NCBI GenBank assembly: GCA_030530775.1
Contig: JAUMUG010000003.1
Coordinates: 62,001 to 126,000, forward strand
DNA length: 64,000 nucleotides
Reading direction: 5' to 3'
DNA from: Lautropia sp.
GTDB lineage: Bacteria; Pseudomonadota; Gammaproteobacteria; Burkholderiales; Burkholderiaceae_E
In this document: positions 18,657-27,185 of the stretch, piece after piece
Layout of the letters: each line of letters starts with the position of its first letter
How positions within the stretch are numbered: position 1 is the first letter of the stretch
The notes under the pieces: generated by a model
What the model was told of the DNA's origin: nothing
Seen by the model: only the letters and a program-made list of their open reading frames with translations
Databases searched by the model: none
Program-made: the position numbers and the translations under genes

Positions 18657-19886
18657 GTGCGCTTCTCCCTTGAAAAAAACAAACTGAAAGTGCTCCTGCT
18701 CGAAGGTATCCACCAGTCGGCGGTCGATCTTTTCATCGAAGACGGTTATACCCAGGTCGTTTCCCATCCCAAGGCGCTGGAAGGGCAGCAGCTGATCGAC
18801 GAAATCCGGGATGCGCATTTCGTCGGCATCCGCTCCCGGACGCAGCTGACCGAGGAGGTGCTCGCTCAGGCTTCCAAGCTCGTTTCCATCGGCGCCTTTT
18901 GCATCGGCACCAACCAGATTGCCCTGGAAGCGGCGGCAAGACGTGGCATTCCCGTGTTCAACGCTCCATTTTCCAACACACGCAGCGTGGCCGAGCTGGT
19001 GCTGGCCGAAATCATCATGCTGATGCGTGGCATTCCCGAGAAGAATGCCATTTTGCACCGGGGCGGTTGGCAAAAGAGTGCCGCCAACTCCTTCGAAGTG
19101 CGGGGCAAGACACTCGGCATCATCGGCTATGGCCATATCGGCACCCAGATCGGTGTGTTGGCCGAACACCTGGGCATGACCGTGGTGTTCTATGACATCG
19201 AAACCCGTCTGCCGCTGGGCAATGCACGTCAGTTGAACAATCTGGACGAGCTGCTGGCCAGCGCCGATGTGGTCAGCCTACATGTGCCCGAGACGCCGTC
19301 GACGATGAATATGATCGGTGCACCACAGATGGCCAGGATGAAGCCGGGCAGCTTTCTGATCAATGCCTCGCGTGGCACGGTGGTCGACATCAAGGCGCTG
19401 ACGGCGGCACTGAAATCGAATCATATTCTCGGCGCGGCCGTCGACGTGTTCCCGGTCGAGCCACAGGGCAACGAAGGCAGTTTCGATTCACCGCTGAGCA
19501 GCTTCGACAACGTGCTGTTGACGCCGCACATCGGTGGCTCGACCGGCGAGGCGCAGGAGGCGATCGGACGCGAGGTGTCTTCCAAACTGGTGCGCTACAG
19601 CAACAATGGTTCGACGCTGTCGGCCGTCAACTTCCCCGAAGTGTCGTTGCCGGAATATCGGCGTGGGCATTGCCGGGTGTTGCACATTCACCACAATACG
19701 CCGGGCGTTCTGGCACAGATCAACGACTGCCTGTCGCGGCCGGGGGTCAATATCTCGGCGCAGTATCTGCAGACCAACCAATATGTCGGCTATGTGGTGG
19801 TCGACGTAGAAAGCGAGACAAGCAATGTTTCGATGCAGGAGCTGCAGGCCATCGAGGGCACGATCTGCACCCGTCTGCTGTATTGA
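18657..19886 (+). CDS. serA: D-3-phosphoglycerate dehydrogenase SerA
   Basis: First enzyme of serine biosynthesis, oxidising 3-phosphoglycerate to 3-phosphohydroxypyruvate. 409 residues from GTG 18657 (MRFSLEKNKLKVLL), which aligns with the start of E. coli SerA; AAGGA lies ten bases upstream. The ~46 residues encoded further upstream in the open frame are unlike SerA. Visible are the substrate domain (GIRSRTQLTEEVL), the NAD-binding GYGHIGTQIG, the catalytic Arg/Glu/His region (NASRGTVVD; PHIGGSTGEAQ) and a C-terminal ACT domain (HIHHNTPGVLAQIN, ISAQYLQT) for serine feedback. It converges on the TonB receptor gene, leaving only 23 bp. Confidence 0.96.
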   Translation: MRFSLEKNKLKVLLLEGIHQSAVDLFIEDGYTQVVSHPKALEGQQLIDEIRDAHFVGIRSRTQLTEEVLAQASKLVSIGAFCIGTNQIALEAAARRGIPVFNAPFSNTRSVAELVLAEIIMLMRGIPEKNAILHRGGWQKSAANSFEVRGKTLGIIGYGHIGTQIGVLAEHLGMTVVFYDIETRLPLGNARQLNNLDELLASADVVSLHVPETPSTMNMIGAPQMARMKPGSFLINASRGTVVDIKALTAALKSNHILGAAVDVFPVEPQGNEGSFDSPLSSFDNVLLTPHIGGSTGEAQEAIGREVSSKLVRYSNNGSTLSAVNFPEVSLPEYRRGHCRVLHIHHNTPGVLAQINDCLSRPGVNISAQYLQTNQYVGYVVVDVESETSNVSMQELQAIEGTICTRLLY

Positions 19887-19909
19887 CGGGGAAGCCACCG
19901 ATCAGAAGA

Positions 19910-22276
19910 TCAGAACTCGACCGAGGCGCTCAGGCTGAAGGTGCGGGGCGAACCCTGCACCAGATAGCCACTGCCTGGATAGCCGCCGACCGAGGACCAG
20001 TATTTGCGATCGGTCAGGTTGTCGATACGGGCGCGCAGTGTGACCAGATTGCCCTGCACATCCATCTCGTAACGGGCGCCCAGGTCGATGCGTGACCAGC
20101 CCGGTGCCGTCAGTGTGTTGGCAGCATCGGCCTTGCTGCCGCCCGAGCTCGTCAGACGCACATCGGCCGACAAGCCCGTCACCCATGGTAGGCTCCAGTC
20201 CAAGGCCAGCGATGCCTGCCGACGCGGCACACCGATCACACGTTTGCCATCGGTTTCCGCCGATCCGGTTGCACGTTGTTTGGCATCCAGCAGCATAATA
20301 CCCCCCAGTACCTTCAGACCACGGATCGGCTCACCCTGCACGGTCAGCTCGGCGCCCTGGTGGCGATCCTTGCCGGCCGAAGTGAAGCGGGCGCTGCCGT
20401 CGACGAAACTGCGCGGTCTGTCGGTCGAGAACAGCGCCAGAGCGAAGAGCGCCCGGCCGCTGTCGTACTTGAGGCCTATTTCCTTTTGCTTGGCCACATA
20501 GGGCGACAGTTGTTCGCCGGCGTTGACGACGGCAACCCCGCCGCTGGTGGCCGGTGCCGTATCGCCCTGCGCCAGACTCTCGATGTAGTTGGTATAGACC
20601 GATACGTTCTCGGGCAGCTTGTAGACCAGGCCGACCATCGGGCTGGTGCGGCTCTTGTCATAAGTGCTGCTCAGCTCACCGGTGTCGTAGGCATAGGTCT
20701 CGTCCTTCAGCGTCTGATGGCGTGCGCCCAGTGTCAACAGGGCACGGTCGTCCAGAAAACTCAGCGTATCGCCGATGGCAATGCTGCTCAGACGGGTCTT
20801 ACCGTTCAACTTCGGGTCACTCACCGAATTGCCCGAGAAGGCCGTATCGGTGAAAGGTACGCTGACATAGCGCACCGGGCTGTAGAGGTTGGTGCTCTGC
20901 GTGGTGCCCATATCGTAAGTGTAGCCATTGTCCTTGCGCACCTTGTAATACGCCAACGAAACAACGACTTCATGCCCGACGGCCCCGGTGGCGAACTTTC
21001 CGCGCAGTCCCAGTTCACCCGACGCCACCTGGTCCTTGCGTCCGTTGTCGAAGCGATAGAAGCTGCCATCGCCGTCGTTCTGGTCGATGGTCAGGTTGCC
21101 GAGCGAGTTTTCTTCATCGCTCCGGCGGGCTCCCAAAGCGAACCAGCCAGTGATGGCATCGTTGAAATCATGCTCGCCGCGCAGGGTGCCGAAGGTGGCT
21201 TTTTCGTTGGAATGACTCCACGGCTGGGCCCAGTTGGTGGTACTGTCCGGCGCCGAAGGGACGGCGGTGACGGTGCTGGCCAGTGTGACGTTGGTACGGG
21301 CTTCTTTCAGGCGATGATTCTGGTGGCCGATGTCGGCCGACAGTCGCGTATGGCTGTCGCGCCAGTCGACGGCAGCCGAGACCAGGTCGAGTTCGACATC
21401 CTCGTGATCGATTCCGGTGCCGCCCTGGCGATGAGTGGCATTCAGGCGCAGGCCGGTGTCGCCGTCCGGACCGACGCGGCGGGCCAGATCGGCGCTGATA
21501 TGGAACTGTTCGTTGTTGGCGATGCCGATGTCGACCTGGTTCAGCGGGTCGTTCGGGGCTCGCTTGGGCAACAGATTGATGTTCCCGCCGGCACCACCGC
21601 CACTGGGCGTGGCGCCCGTCAGGAAAGTGCTGGCACCGCGCAGAAGCTCGACCCGCTCGAACAGCTCGGAGGCGACATATTGCCGCGGCAGCACGCCATG
21701 GAGGCCGTTGTAGGCGATGTCATCGGAACCGAGCAGGAATCCGCGGATGAAGTAGCTTTCCTGGAAGTTACCGAAGCCCCGGGCGGTACGTACCGAGGGG
21801 TCGTTCTGCAGCACACTGCCGACACCCTGGGTCTGCTGGTCACGGATCAGTCGGTTGGTGTAGCTGGTGACGGAAAAGGGCGTGTCCATTGCGTCGCGAC
21901 CACCCAGAATACCGATGCGGCTGCCACGGGCCACTTGGCCACCGGGCAGCACTTTCGAGAGGCCACCGGCCGACGCATCGGCACTGGCGCCGACCTTGAC
22001 GGCGTCCAGCACGATGCTGTCTCCGGTGACGACGCCGTCGGACGCCACGGCGTCGGCCCGTTCGGCCATCAGACGGCCATCGCCGGCTTCGACGACGTCA
22101 GTCTCTGTGTCTTGCGGCTCGATCAGCTGGGCATGGGCCAATGGGCTGGCCAGGGCGATGGCGACGGCCAGTGACAGTTTCTGTGGCGCAAACGCCGGTG
22201 CGCGTAGCGCGTTCAGTGAGGCAGTTGCAGCCCATGCTCCGGTCGAAGAAGTGTCCATGGAAGAAAGGGATTTCAT
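19910..22276 (-). CDS. TonB-dependent siderophore receptor
   Basis: 788-residue outer-membrane receptor for ferric siderophores. It begins with a long signal peptide (cleavage likely after LAHAQ, near residue 49). The plug domain covers roughly residues 105-240 (DTPFSVTSYTNRLIRDQQ; SYFIRGFLLGSDDIAYNGL; VELLRGASTFLTGATPSGGGAGG). The 22-strand barrel ends with the terminal aromatic SLSASVEF needed for BAM insertion. No full STN signalling domain is seen, so control by a FecR-type anti-sigma factor is unlikely. The Fur-like site at 22324-22340, 48 bp upstream, fits iron repression. The ligand is unknown; the plug resembles the FhuE/FpvA class. Confidence 0.93.
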   Translation of the reverse strand: MKSLSSMDTSSTGAWAATASLNALRAPAFAPQKLSLAVAIALASPLAHAQLIEPQDTETDVVEAGDGRLMAERADAVASDGVVTGDSIVLDAVKVGASADASAGGLSKVLPGGQVARGSRIGILGGRDAMDTPFSVTSYTNRLIRDQQTQGVGSVLQNDPSVRTARGFGNFQESYFIRGFLLGSDDIAYNGLHGVLPRQYVASELFERVELLRGASTFLTGATPSGGGAGGNINLLPKRAPNDPLNQVDIGIANNEQFHISADLARRVGPDGDTGLRLNATHRQGGTGIDHEDVELDLVSAAVDWRDSHTRLSADIGHQNHRLKEARTNVTLASTVTAVPSAPDSTTNWAQPWSHSNEKATFGTLRGEHDFNDAITGWFALGARRSDEENSLGNLTIDQNDGDGSFYRFDNGRKDQVASGELGLRGKFATGAVGHEVVVSLAYYKVRKDNGYTYDMGTTQSTNLYSPVRYVSVPFTDTAFSGNSVSDPKLNGKTRLSSIAIGDTLSFLDDRALLTLGARHQTLKDETYAYDTGELSSTYDKSRTSPMVGLVYKLPENVSVYTNYIESLAQGDTAPATSGGVAVVNAGEQLSPYVAKQKEIGLKYDSGRALFALALFSTDRPRSFVDGSARFTSAGKDRHQGAELTVQGEPIRGLKVLGGIMLLDAKQRATGSAETDGKRVIGVPRRQASLALDWSLPWVTGLSADVRLTSSGGSKADAANTLTAPGWSRIDLGARYEMDVQGNLVTLRARIDNLTDRKYWSSVGGYPGSGYLVQGSPRTFSLSASVEF

Positions 22277-22323
22277 GAGGGAGAAAAGAGGATGAATCTA
22301 GATAAGTATACGGAATAAACAAC

Positions 22324-22340
22324 GATAATTATTTTCAATC
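22324..22340 (-). promoter_or_regulatory. Fur-box-like operator between the siderophore receptor and a putative small RNA
   Basis: AT-rich 17-base site, GATAATTATTTTCAATC on the plus strand, matching most positions of the GATAATGATAATCATTATC Fur consensus. It lies 48 bp upstream of the receptor start. A TATACT -10-like hexamer (minus strand, 22305-22310) lies between. It is the most AT-rich spot in the area, as expected for an iron-controlled divergent promoter. Confidence 0.6.
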
Positions 22341-22351
22341 GTGACTATGAT

Positions 22352-22449
22352 CCCTGACAAGTGTGTCGGCCAGTGCGCATCCGTGCGTTCCCGATATGAT
22401 GGGCACGGACCCGCCCGTGTTGCACGACGGTGGCAACACGGGTCTTTTT
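22352..22449 (+). ncRNA. Candidate small RNA ending at an orphan terminator, divergent from the siderophore receptor
   Basis: About 100 bases between the Fur-like site and a strong Rho-independent terminator, with no plausible coding sequence on the plus strand. A TATGAT hexamer at 22346-22351 could be its -10 box, overlapping the edge of the Fur site; no good -35 is visible. The alternative is a transcribed leader with an attenuator for the hydrolase gene at 22585. Placement alone supports it; there is no sequence match to a known RNA family. Confidence 0.3.
22414..22449 (+). terminator. Strong Rho-independent terminator with no gene upstream
   Basis: Ten-base perfect arms CCCGTGTTGC (22414-22423) and GCAACACGGG (22433-22442), a 9-base loop, then TCTTTTTG. 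It works only on the plus strand. The nearest plus-strand CDS upstream is serA, 2.5 kb away on the far side of the receptor gene. Confidence 0.85.
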
Positions 22450-22584
22450 GTATCCGGAGGGATGATCGGCCGCGATGCTTGGGCTATGCTTCGAGTTGAA
22501 TGCCTGCCAGGGCCTGTCCCGTTCAACCCGCAGGCGGGTCATGTAAATAGGCTTCCGCTTCAACCGACACGACGAGTGCGTTCC

Positions 22585-23313
22585 ATGACGAGCCGTTTGC
22601 CCACCCTGATGATTCCCGGTCTACTGTGCACACCCCGCCTGTTCGAGGCGCAGCTGACCCTTTTTTGGCAGCATGGCCCGGTGATGGTGGCCGATACCGG
22701 AACCGAGCGCGATATCGTCGCTCAGGCCCGTCTGATTCTGGCCGATGCACCGCCGGTGTTCCGGTTGCTCGGGTTGTCGATGGGGGGCTATCTGGCTTTC
22801 GAGATTCTGCGCCAGGCGCCCGAGCGGGTGCAGGAGCTGATCCTGCTCGACACCTCGGCCCGGTCCGATACGCCCGAAGGGCGCGATAACCGGCTGCGGA
22901 TGATCCAGCTGGCGGAGCAGGGCGCTTTCGACCGGCTGGCGGCGATGCTCTATCCGAATCTGGTCGACGTCAGTCGCGAGACTGATATGGTGCTGGAGGC
23001 GATCGTGACCGGCATGGCCGATGACGTCGGTGCGGCCGCCTATGTGAATCAACAGCACATCATTCTGAGCCGGCCCGATTCGCGCCCCGACCTGCCCGAC
23101 ATCCGCTGCCGCACGCTGGTGGTGGTCGGGGCCGGCGACCGGCTGACACCACCGGAGATTGCGGCAGAAATGGCCGAGGCCATCCCCGATGCCGACATGG
23201 TGATCATCGACGACTGTGGCCATCTGTCACCGCTGGAGCAGCCGAAGAAGCTCAATCGGCTGCTGGCACAGTGGCTGGCGGCCGAAGGTCCGTTCCAGGC
23301 TGCTGGTCGATGA
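22585..23313 (+). CDS. Alpha/beta-hydrolase fold protein
   Basis: 242-residue hydrolase from ATG 22585 (MTSRLPTLMIPGLLCTPRLF). The nucleophile elbow is GLSMGG, the acid is in VVVGAGDRLTPPEIA and the catalytic His is in IIDDCGHLSPLEQP. This arrangement is like esterases or the MenH/BioH-type group; the substrate cannot be assigned. The stop overlaps the recC ATG by four bases (ATGATGA region at 23310-23315), so it is transcribed and probably translated with recCBD. A GTG three codons upstream is an alternative start. The open frame before 22576 runs through the terminator and is not coding. Confidence 0.85.
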   Translation: MTSRLPTLMIPGLLCTPRLFEAQLTLFWQHGPVMVADTGTERDIVAQARLILADAPPVFRLLGLSMGGYLAFEILRQAPERVQELILLDTSARSDTPEGRDNRLRMIQLAEQGAFDRLAAMLYPNLVDVSRETDMVLEAIVTGMADDVGAAAYVNQQHIILSRPDSRPDLPDIRCRTLVVVGAGDRLTPPEIAAEMAEAIPDADMVIIDDCGHLSPLEQPKKLNRLLAQWLAAEGPFQAAGR

Positions 23314-26300
23314 TGGCTGCCACGCAGGAACTCACGCCCGGCTTCATCGTCATTCACGGCAACCAGTCCGAGACGCTGCGTGATCTGCTGCGCGACTGGA
23401 TTCGTGCCTATCCGCTGGCACCGCTCGAAAACGAGCAGATTCTGGTGCAGAGCAATGGCATTGCCCAGTGGCTGTCACTGTCGCTGGCGACCGACCCGGC
23501 GGACGATGGCGAGGGCGGCGGACTGGGTATTTCGGCGGCGCAGGAACTGCAGCTGCCATCGCGCTTCATCTGGCAGGCTTATCGGCATGTGCTGGGGAAT
23601 GATCAGGTGCCTGAACGATCGCCCTTTGCCAAGGAATTGCTGACCTGGCGGCTGATGCGTCTGCTGCCCCAAGTGCTGGATCAGGCGGTTTATGCGCCGC
23701 TGCAGCGCTTCTTGCTGGATGATCCGAAACTGCGCAGGCGACATCAGTTGGCCGAGCGCCTGGCCGATCTCTTCGACCAGTATCAAGTGTATCGTGCAGA
23801 CTGGCTGGACGACTGGGCAGGCGGACGCGATGTGCTGCGTACCCAGCGCCAGGGCGTCATCGCGGTGCCAGCAGAGTCACTGTGGCAGCCGGCACTGTGG
23901 CGGCTGCTGCTGGCCGATATCGGTCCGGAACTCGCGGTCGACAACCGGGCGACGATCCATCGGCGTTTCATGGCGGCCTGTGCCGGAACGGGTCTTGCCC
24001 GACCGGCCGGACTGCCGCGTCGCGTGCTGGTGTTCGGCATTTCGGCCTTGCCCCGGCAGGCGCTCGATGTGCTGGTGGCATTGGGACGCTGGTGTCAGAT
24101 TCTGATGTGTGTGCAGAATCCATGCCGGCATTTCTGGGCCGATCTGCTGCCGGACCGCGAGCTGTTGGCCGCAGCACGCTTCCGGCATGCCCGCCGCCCC
24201 GGGCGTGGAGATACGATGATGCGCGTGCCGGGGCTGGATCATGGCCATGCGTTGTTGGCCGCCTGGGGCAGGCAGGGGCGCGATCTGATCGGCCTGCTGG
24301 CCGAGCACGACGAGCACTTGCAGGCCGATTCGCGCTTGATGCAGATCAGCCGCCGGGCCGATGTCTTCATCGATCCGGTGCCGGGAGGGGCGCCCGCGAC
24401 GCCGGAATGTTCGGAAGCGATCGGACAGACGCAATGGTCGACGGAAGGAGAACATTCATCGTCTACCGGGGAGCACGCCCATGGCGATACGCAGGCAGGC
24501 CCCATCATCCCATGGCATGGCCGGGATGGTGGCGACCTGGATGACCCGGATGGGGCTCGGGCGATCGGACCGGGCGATGATCGCGTGTCTCCGGGCGATG
24601 TCACATCGTTGCAGACGCGGGAGTCCGATGCAGGACGCGGGACGCTGCTGACGCAGTTGCAGCAGGATATCCTCGATCTCGCGCCGCTGAGCGAAACCCG
24701 CTGGCGCTGGCCGGCGCTCGATCCGGGGCGGGATCATTCGATCCGCTTTCATTTGTGTCACAGCCCGCAGCGTGAGGTCGAAGTACTACATGATCAGCTA
24801 CTGGCGGCGTTCGAGCGCGATCCCGACCTGCAGCCGCGTGATGTGATCGTGATGATGCCGGACATTCACGCCTATGCGCCGCACATTCAGGCGGTCTTCG
24901 GTCTGCCAAGGCCGGGCAGTCCCCGTTTCATTCCCTTTACGCTGGCCGATCAGGAACGGCGCAGTCATGAACCACTGTTGGCCGCGGTGGAGTTTCTGCT
25001 CGATCTGCCGCAGGCCCGCGTAGCGGTCAACGATGTGCTGAGTCTGCTTGACGTGCCGGCGGTGCAACGGCGTTTTCGGGTCGAAGCCGGGCAGCTGCCG
25101 CTGTTGCGGCGCTGGATCGAACAGAGTGGTATCCGCTGGGGACTGAACCGCAGGCAACGGGCGGCGCTGGATCTTGCGCATGCAGTCGATCAGAACAGCT
25201 GGCTGTTTGGGTTGCGCCGGATGCTGCTCGGTTACGCCGTCGGGACTCAGGGCGATTGGGCCGGTATCGAGCCGATGGATGGAATCAGTGGCCTGGACGG
25301 GGAATTGCTCGGTCGGCTGGTGGCCTTGGTCGATGCGCTGACCGAGACCTGGCAGCTGCTGGGCGACTCGGTGTCCCCCGATGTCTGGGCCGGGCGTCTG
25401 AGCGCGATGTTGGGGCGTTTCTTCGATGCCGGTGATGAGCACGATGCGCTGCTGTTGATGCGGCTGCAGGACAGCCTGCAACAATGGCGCGAGGATTGCG
25501 AACAGACCGCCATGGATCTGCCGTTACCCCTGTCGGTGGTGCGAGAACACTGGCTGGCACATATCGAGGAAGCCGGGCTGTCTAGGCGTTTCTTTGCCGG
25601 GGCAGTCACCTTCGCCACTCTGATGCCGATGCGGGCGATTCCATTCCGGGTGGTCTGCTTGCTCGGCATGAGCGATGGCGAATATCCCCGTAGCCGCGTA
25701 CCGGCCGATTTCGATTTGATGGCAAACGATTACCGTCCCGGCGATCGTTCGCGGCGCGAAGACGACCGTTACCTGTTTCTGGAAGCACTGCTGTCGGCGC
25801 GCGAGCAGCTCTACGTCAGCTGGGTGGGGCGCAGTATCCACGACGATACGCCACGCCCGCCGTCGGTGCTGGTGGCACAGCTGCGCGATCATCTGGCCGC
25901 CGGCTGGCGGCTCGCTCGGGCTGCCGACGCGTTGCATGCGCAGCCCGGCATGGACCTGCTGGACGCATTGACCACGGTTCATCGGTTGCAGCCTTTCAGC
26001 AGCGCCTATTTCGTGGGTGAACCATCTGCACGACGGCTGTTCAGTTATGCCGAAGAATGGCGGCAGGCACTGATCGAGGCTCAGCGGGGACGGCCCGGAG
26101 CCGGCGATGGGGCGCTGGGACGGTGGCCACCGTTGCCGCCTTTGATCCGCGAGGAAGCGCTGCCGCTGAAGGAGTTGGGCCGTTTTCTGATCAAACCTGT
26201 GCGGCAGTTCTTTCAGAGCCGGCTCGACGTACAGTTGGATGAATACGATGAAGCACTGCTGGATCAGGAACCGTTCGGATTGGATGGCTTGCTGCGCTGG

Positions 26301-27185
26301 CAGCTGCAGGCCGAGCTGATCGAAGTACAGCAACGGGCGATCGAAGTCGGACAGCCCCGGGAAGCGGCGCTGATGCAGCGGCTGGCGCGCTTCGAGCGTG
26401 AGGGGCGGTTGCCGGTCGGAGCCTTCGGCGAGCTGACGCAGGCAGCACTGGCCGAACCGATGACGTCGCTGTTCGAGCAATATCTGCAACACCGGATGCA
26501 GTATCCGGAGCGGCTGCCCGATGAGCCGATCGACTGGCCGGCCGATCGGGTGAACGGCCTGCCGGCGGTGCAGGGGCTGCTGGACCGGTTGCGCATCGGC
26601 CCCGATGGTGAGCGGCTCCGACTGTTGATCAGCGATCGCGAATTGCTCGATGGAAAACGGTATCGGCACGACCGGTTGCTCGGTCATTGGGTCGAGCACC
26701 TGGCCGGGCATCTGAGCGGATCGCCGATGCACACTTGGGTCGTCGGCAAGAACGGCGTAGTGAAACTGGCGGCGCTGGATCCTGCACAGGCCCGCGAACA
26801 TTGGCGAGTGTTGTTGATGGCCTGGGTCGAGGGCATGTGCCGACCACTGCCGCTGGCGACGCGTAGCGGTTTCGAGTGGCTGTTCGAAGTGGGTCTGAAA
26901 CAATCCGAGGAAGACTGGCTGGTCTCGGGTGAGCTGGATGACCCCTCCGTCCCGTCGCCGGTCGCTTTGCCGCCCATGGACGATCCGGCCTTCGAGAAGG
27001 TGCTGACTGCCTATCAGGGCGGCGAACGACAGACAGGCGAAGTCGGACGTGATGTCTATCTGGCGCGCGCCTACCCGGACTTTGCAGGGATCTGGGCCGG
27101 CGGAGAGTTTGCGCGCTGGGTGATACGCCTGCTGCTGCCGCTGCGCGAAGCCCTCGGTTCGTCACTCGGACGGGAGCGTGCATGA
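23310..27185 (+). CDS. recC: Exodeoxyribonuclease V gamma subunit RecC
   Basis: 1291-residue RecC, the subunit of the RecBCD helicase-nuclease that splits the duplex and reads Chi. It starts at ATG 23310, overlapping the hydrolase stop. Family blocks include GFIVIHGNQSETLRDLL at the N-terminus, LVQSNGIAQWLSLSLA, CHSPQREVEVLHDQLL, DVIVMMPDIHAYAPHIQAVF, PFRVVCLLGMSDGEYPR and a C-terminal nuclease-like fold with an inactive site. It is ~170 residues longer than E. coli RecC (1122). One insertion is clear: residues ~355-447 are a hydrophilic Gly/Asp/Thr stretch with no family match. The stop overlaps recB as ATGA. Confidence 0.95.
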   Translation: MMAATQELTPGFIVIHGNQSETLRDLLRDWIRAYPLAPLENEQILVQSNGIAQWLSLSLATDPADDGEGGGLGISAAQELQLPSRFIWQAYRHVLGNDQVPERSPFAKELLTWRLMRLLPQVLDQAVYAPLQRFLLDDPKLRRRHQLAERLADLFDQYQVYRADWLDDWAGGRDVLRTQRQGVIAVPAESLWQPALWRLLLADIGPELAVDNRATIHRRFMAACAGTGLARPAGLPRRVLVFGISALPRQALDVLVALGRWCQILMCVQNPCRHFWADLLPDRELLAAARFRHARRPGRGDTMMRVPGLDHGHALLAAWGRQGRDLIGLLAEHDEHLQADSRLMQISRRADVFIDPVPGGAPATPECSEAIGQTQWSTEGEHSSSTGEHAHGDTQAGPIIPWHGRDGGDLDDPDGARAIGPGDDRVSPGDVTSLQTRESDAGRGTLLTQLQQDILDLAPLSETRWRWPALDPGRDHSIRFHLCHSPQREVEVLHDQLLAAFERDPDLQPRDVIVMMPDIHAYAPHIQAVFGLPRPGSPRFIPFTLADQERRSHEPLLAAVEFLLDLPQARVAVNDVLSLLDVPAVQRRFRVEAGQLPLLRRWIEQSGIRWGLNRRQRAALDLAHAVDQNSWLFGLRRMLLGYAVGTQGDWAGIEPMDGISGLDGELLGRLVALVDALTETWQLLGDSVSPDVWAGRLSAMLGRFFDAGDEHDALLLMRLQDSLQQWREDCEQTAMDLPLPLSVVREHWLAHIEEAGLSRRFFAGAVTFATLMPMRAIPFRVVCLLGMSDGEYPRSRVPADFDLMANDYRPGDRSRREDDRYLFLEALLSAREQLYVSWVGRSIHDDTPRPPSVLVAQLRDHLAAGWRLARAADALHAQPGMDLLDALTTVHRLQPFSSAYFVGEPSARRLFSYAEEWRQALIEAQRGRPGAGDGALGRWPPLPPLIREEALPLKELGRFLIKPVRQFFQSRLDVQLDEYDEALLDQEPFGLDGLLRWQLQAELIEVQQRAIEVGQPREAALMQRLARFEREGRLPVGAFGELTQAALAEPMTSLFEQYLQHRMQYPERLPDEPIDWPADRVNGLPAVQGLLDRLRIGPDGERLRLLISDRELLDGKRYRHDRLLGHWVEHLAGHLSGSPMHTWVVGKNGVVKLAALDPAQAREHWRVLLMAWVEGMCRPLPLATRSGFEWLFEVGLKQSEEDWLVSGELDDPSVPSPVALPPMDDPAFEKVLTAYQGGERQTGEVGRDVYLARAYPDFAGIWAGGEFARWVIRLLLPLREALGSSLGRERA

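Noticed and set aside
20276-22174. Long plus-strand ORF (632 codons) across the siderophore receptor gene
   Set aside because: It is antisense to a receptor with clear plug and barrel motifs; its translation is His/Gly/Gln-rich without family blocks, a normal by-product of high GC.
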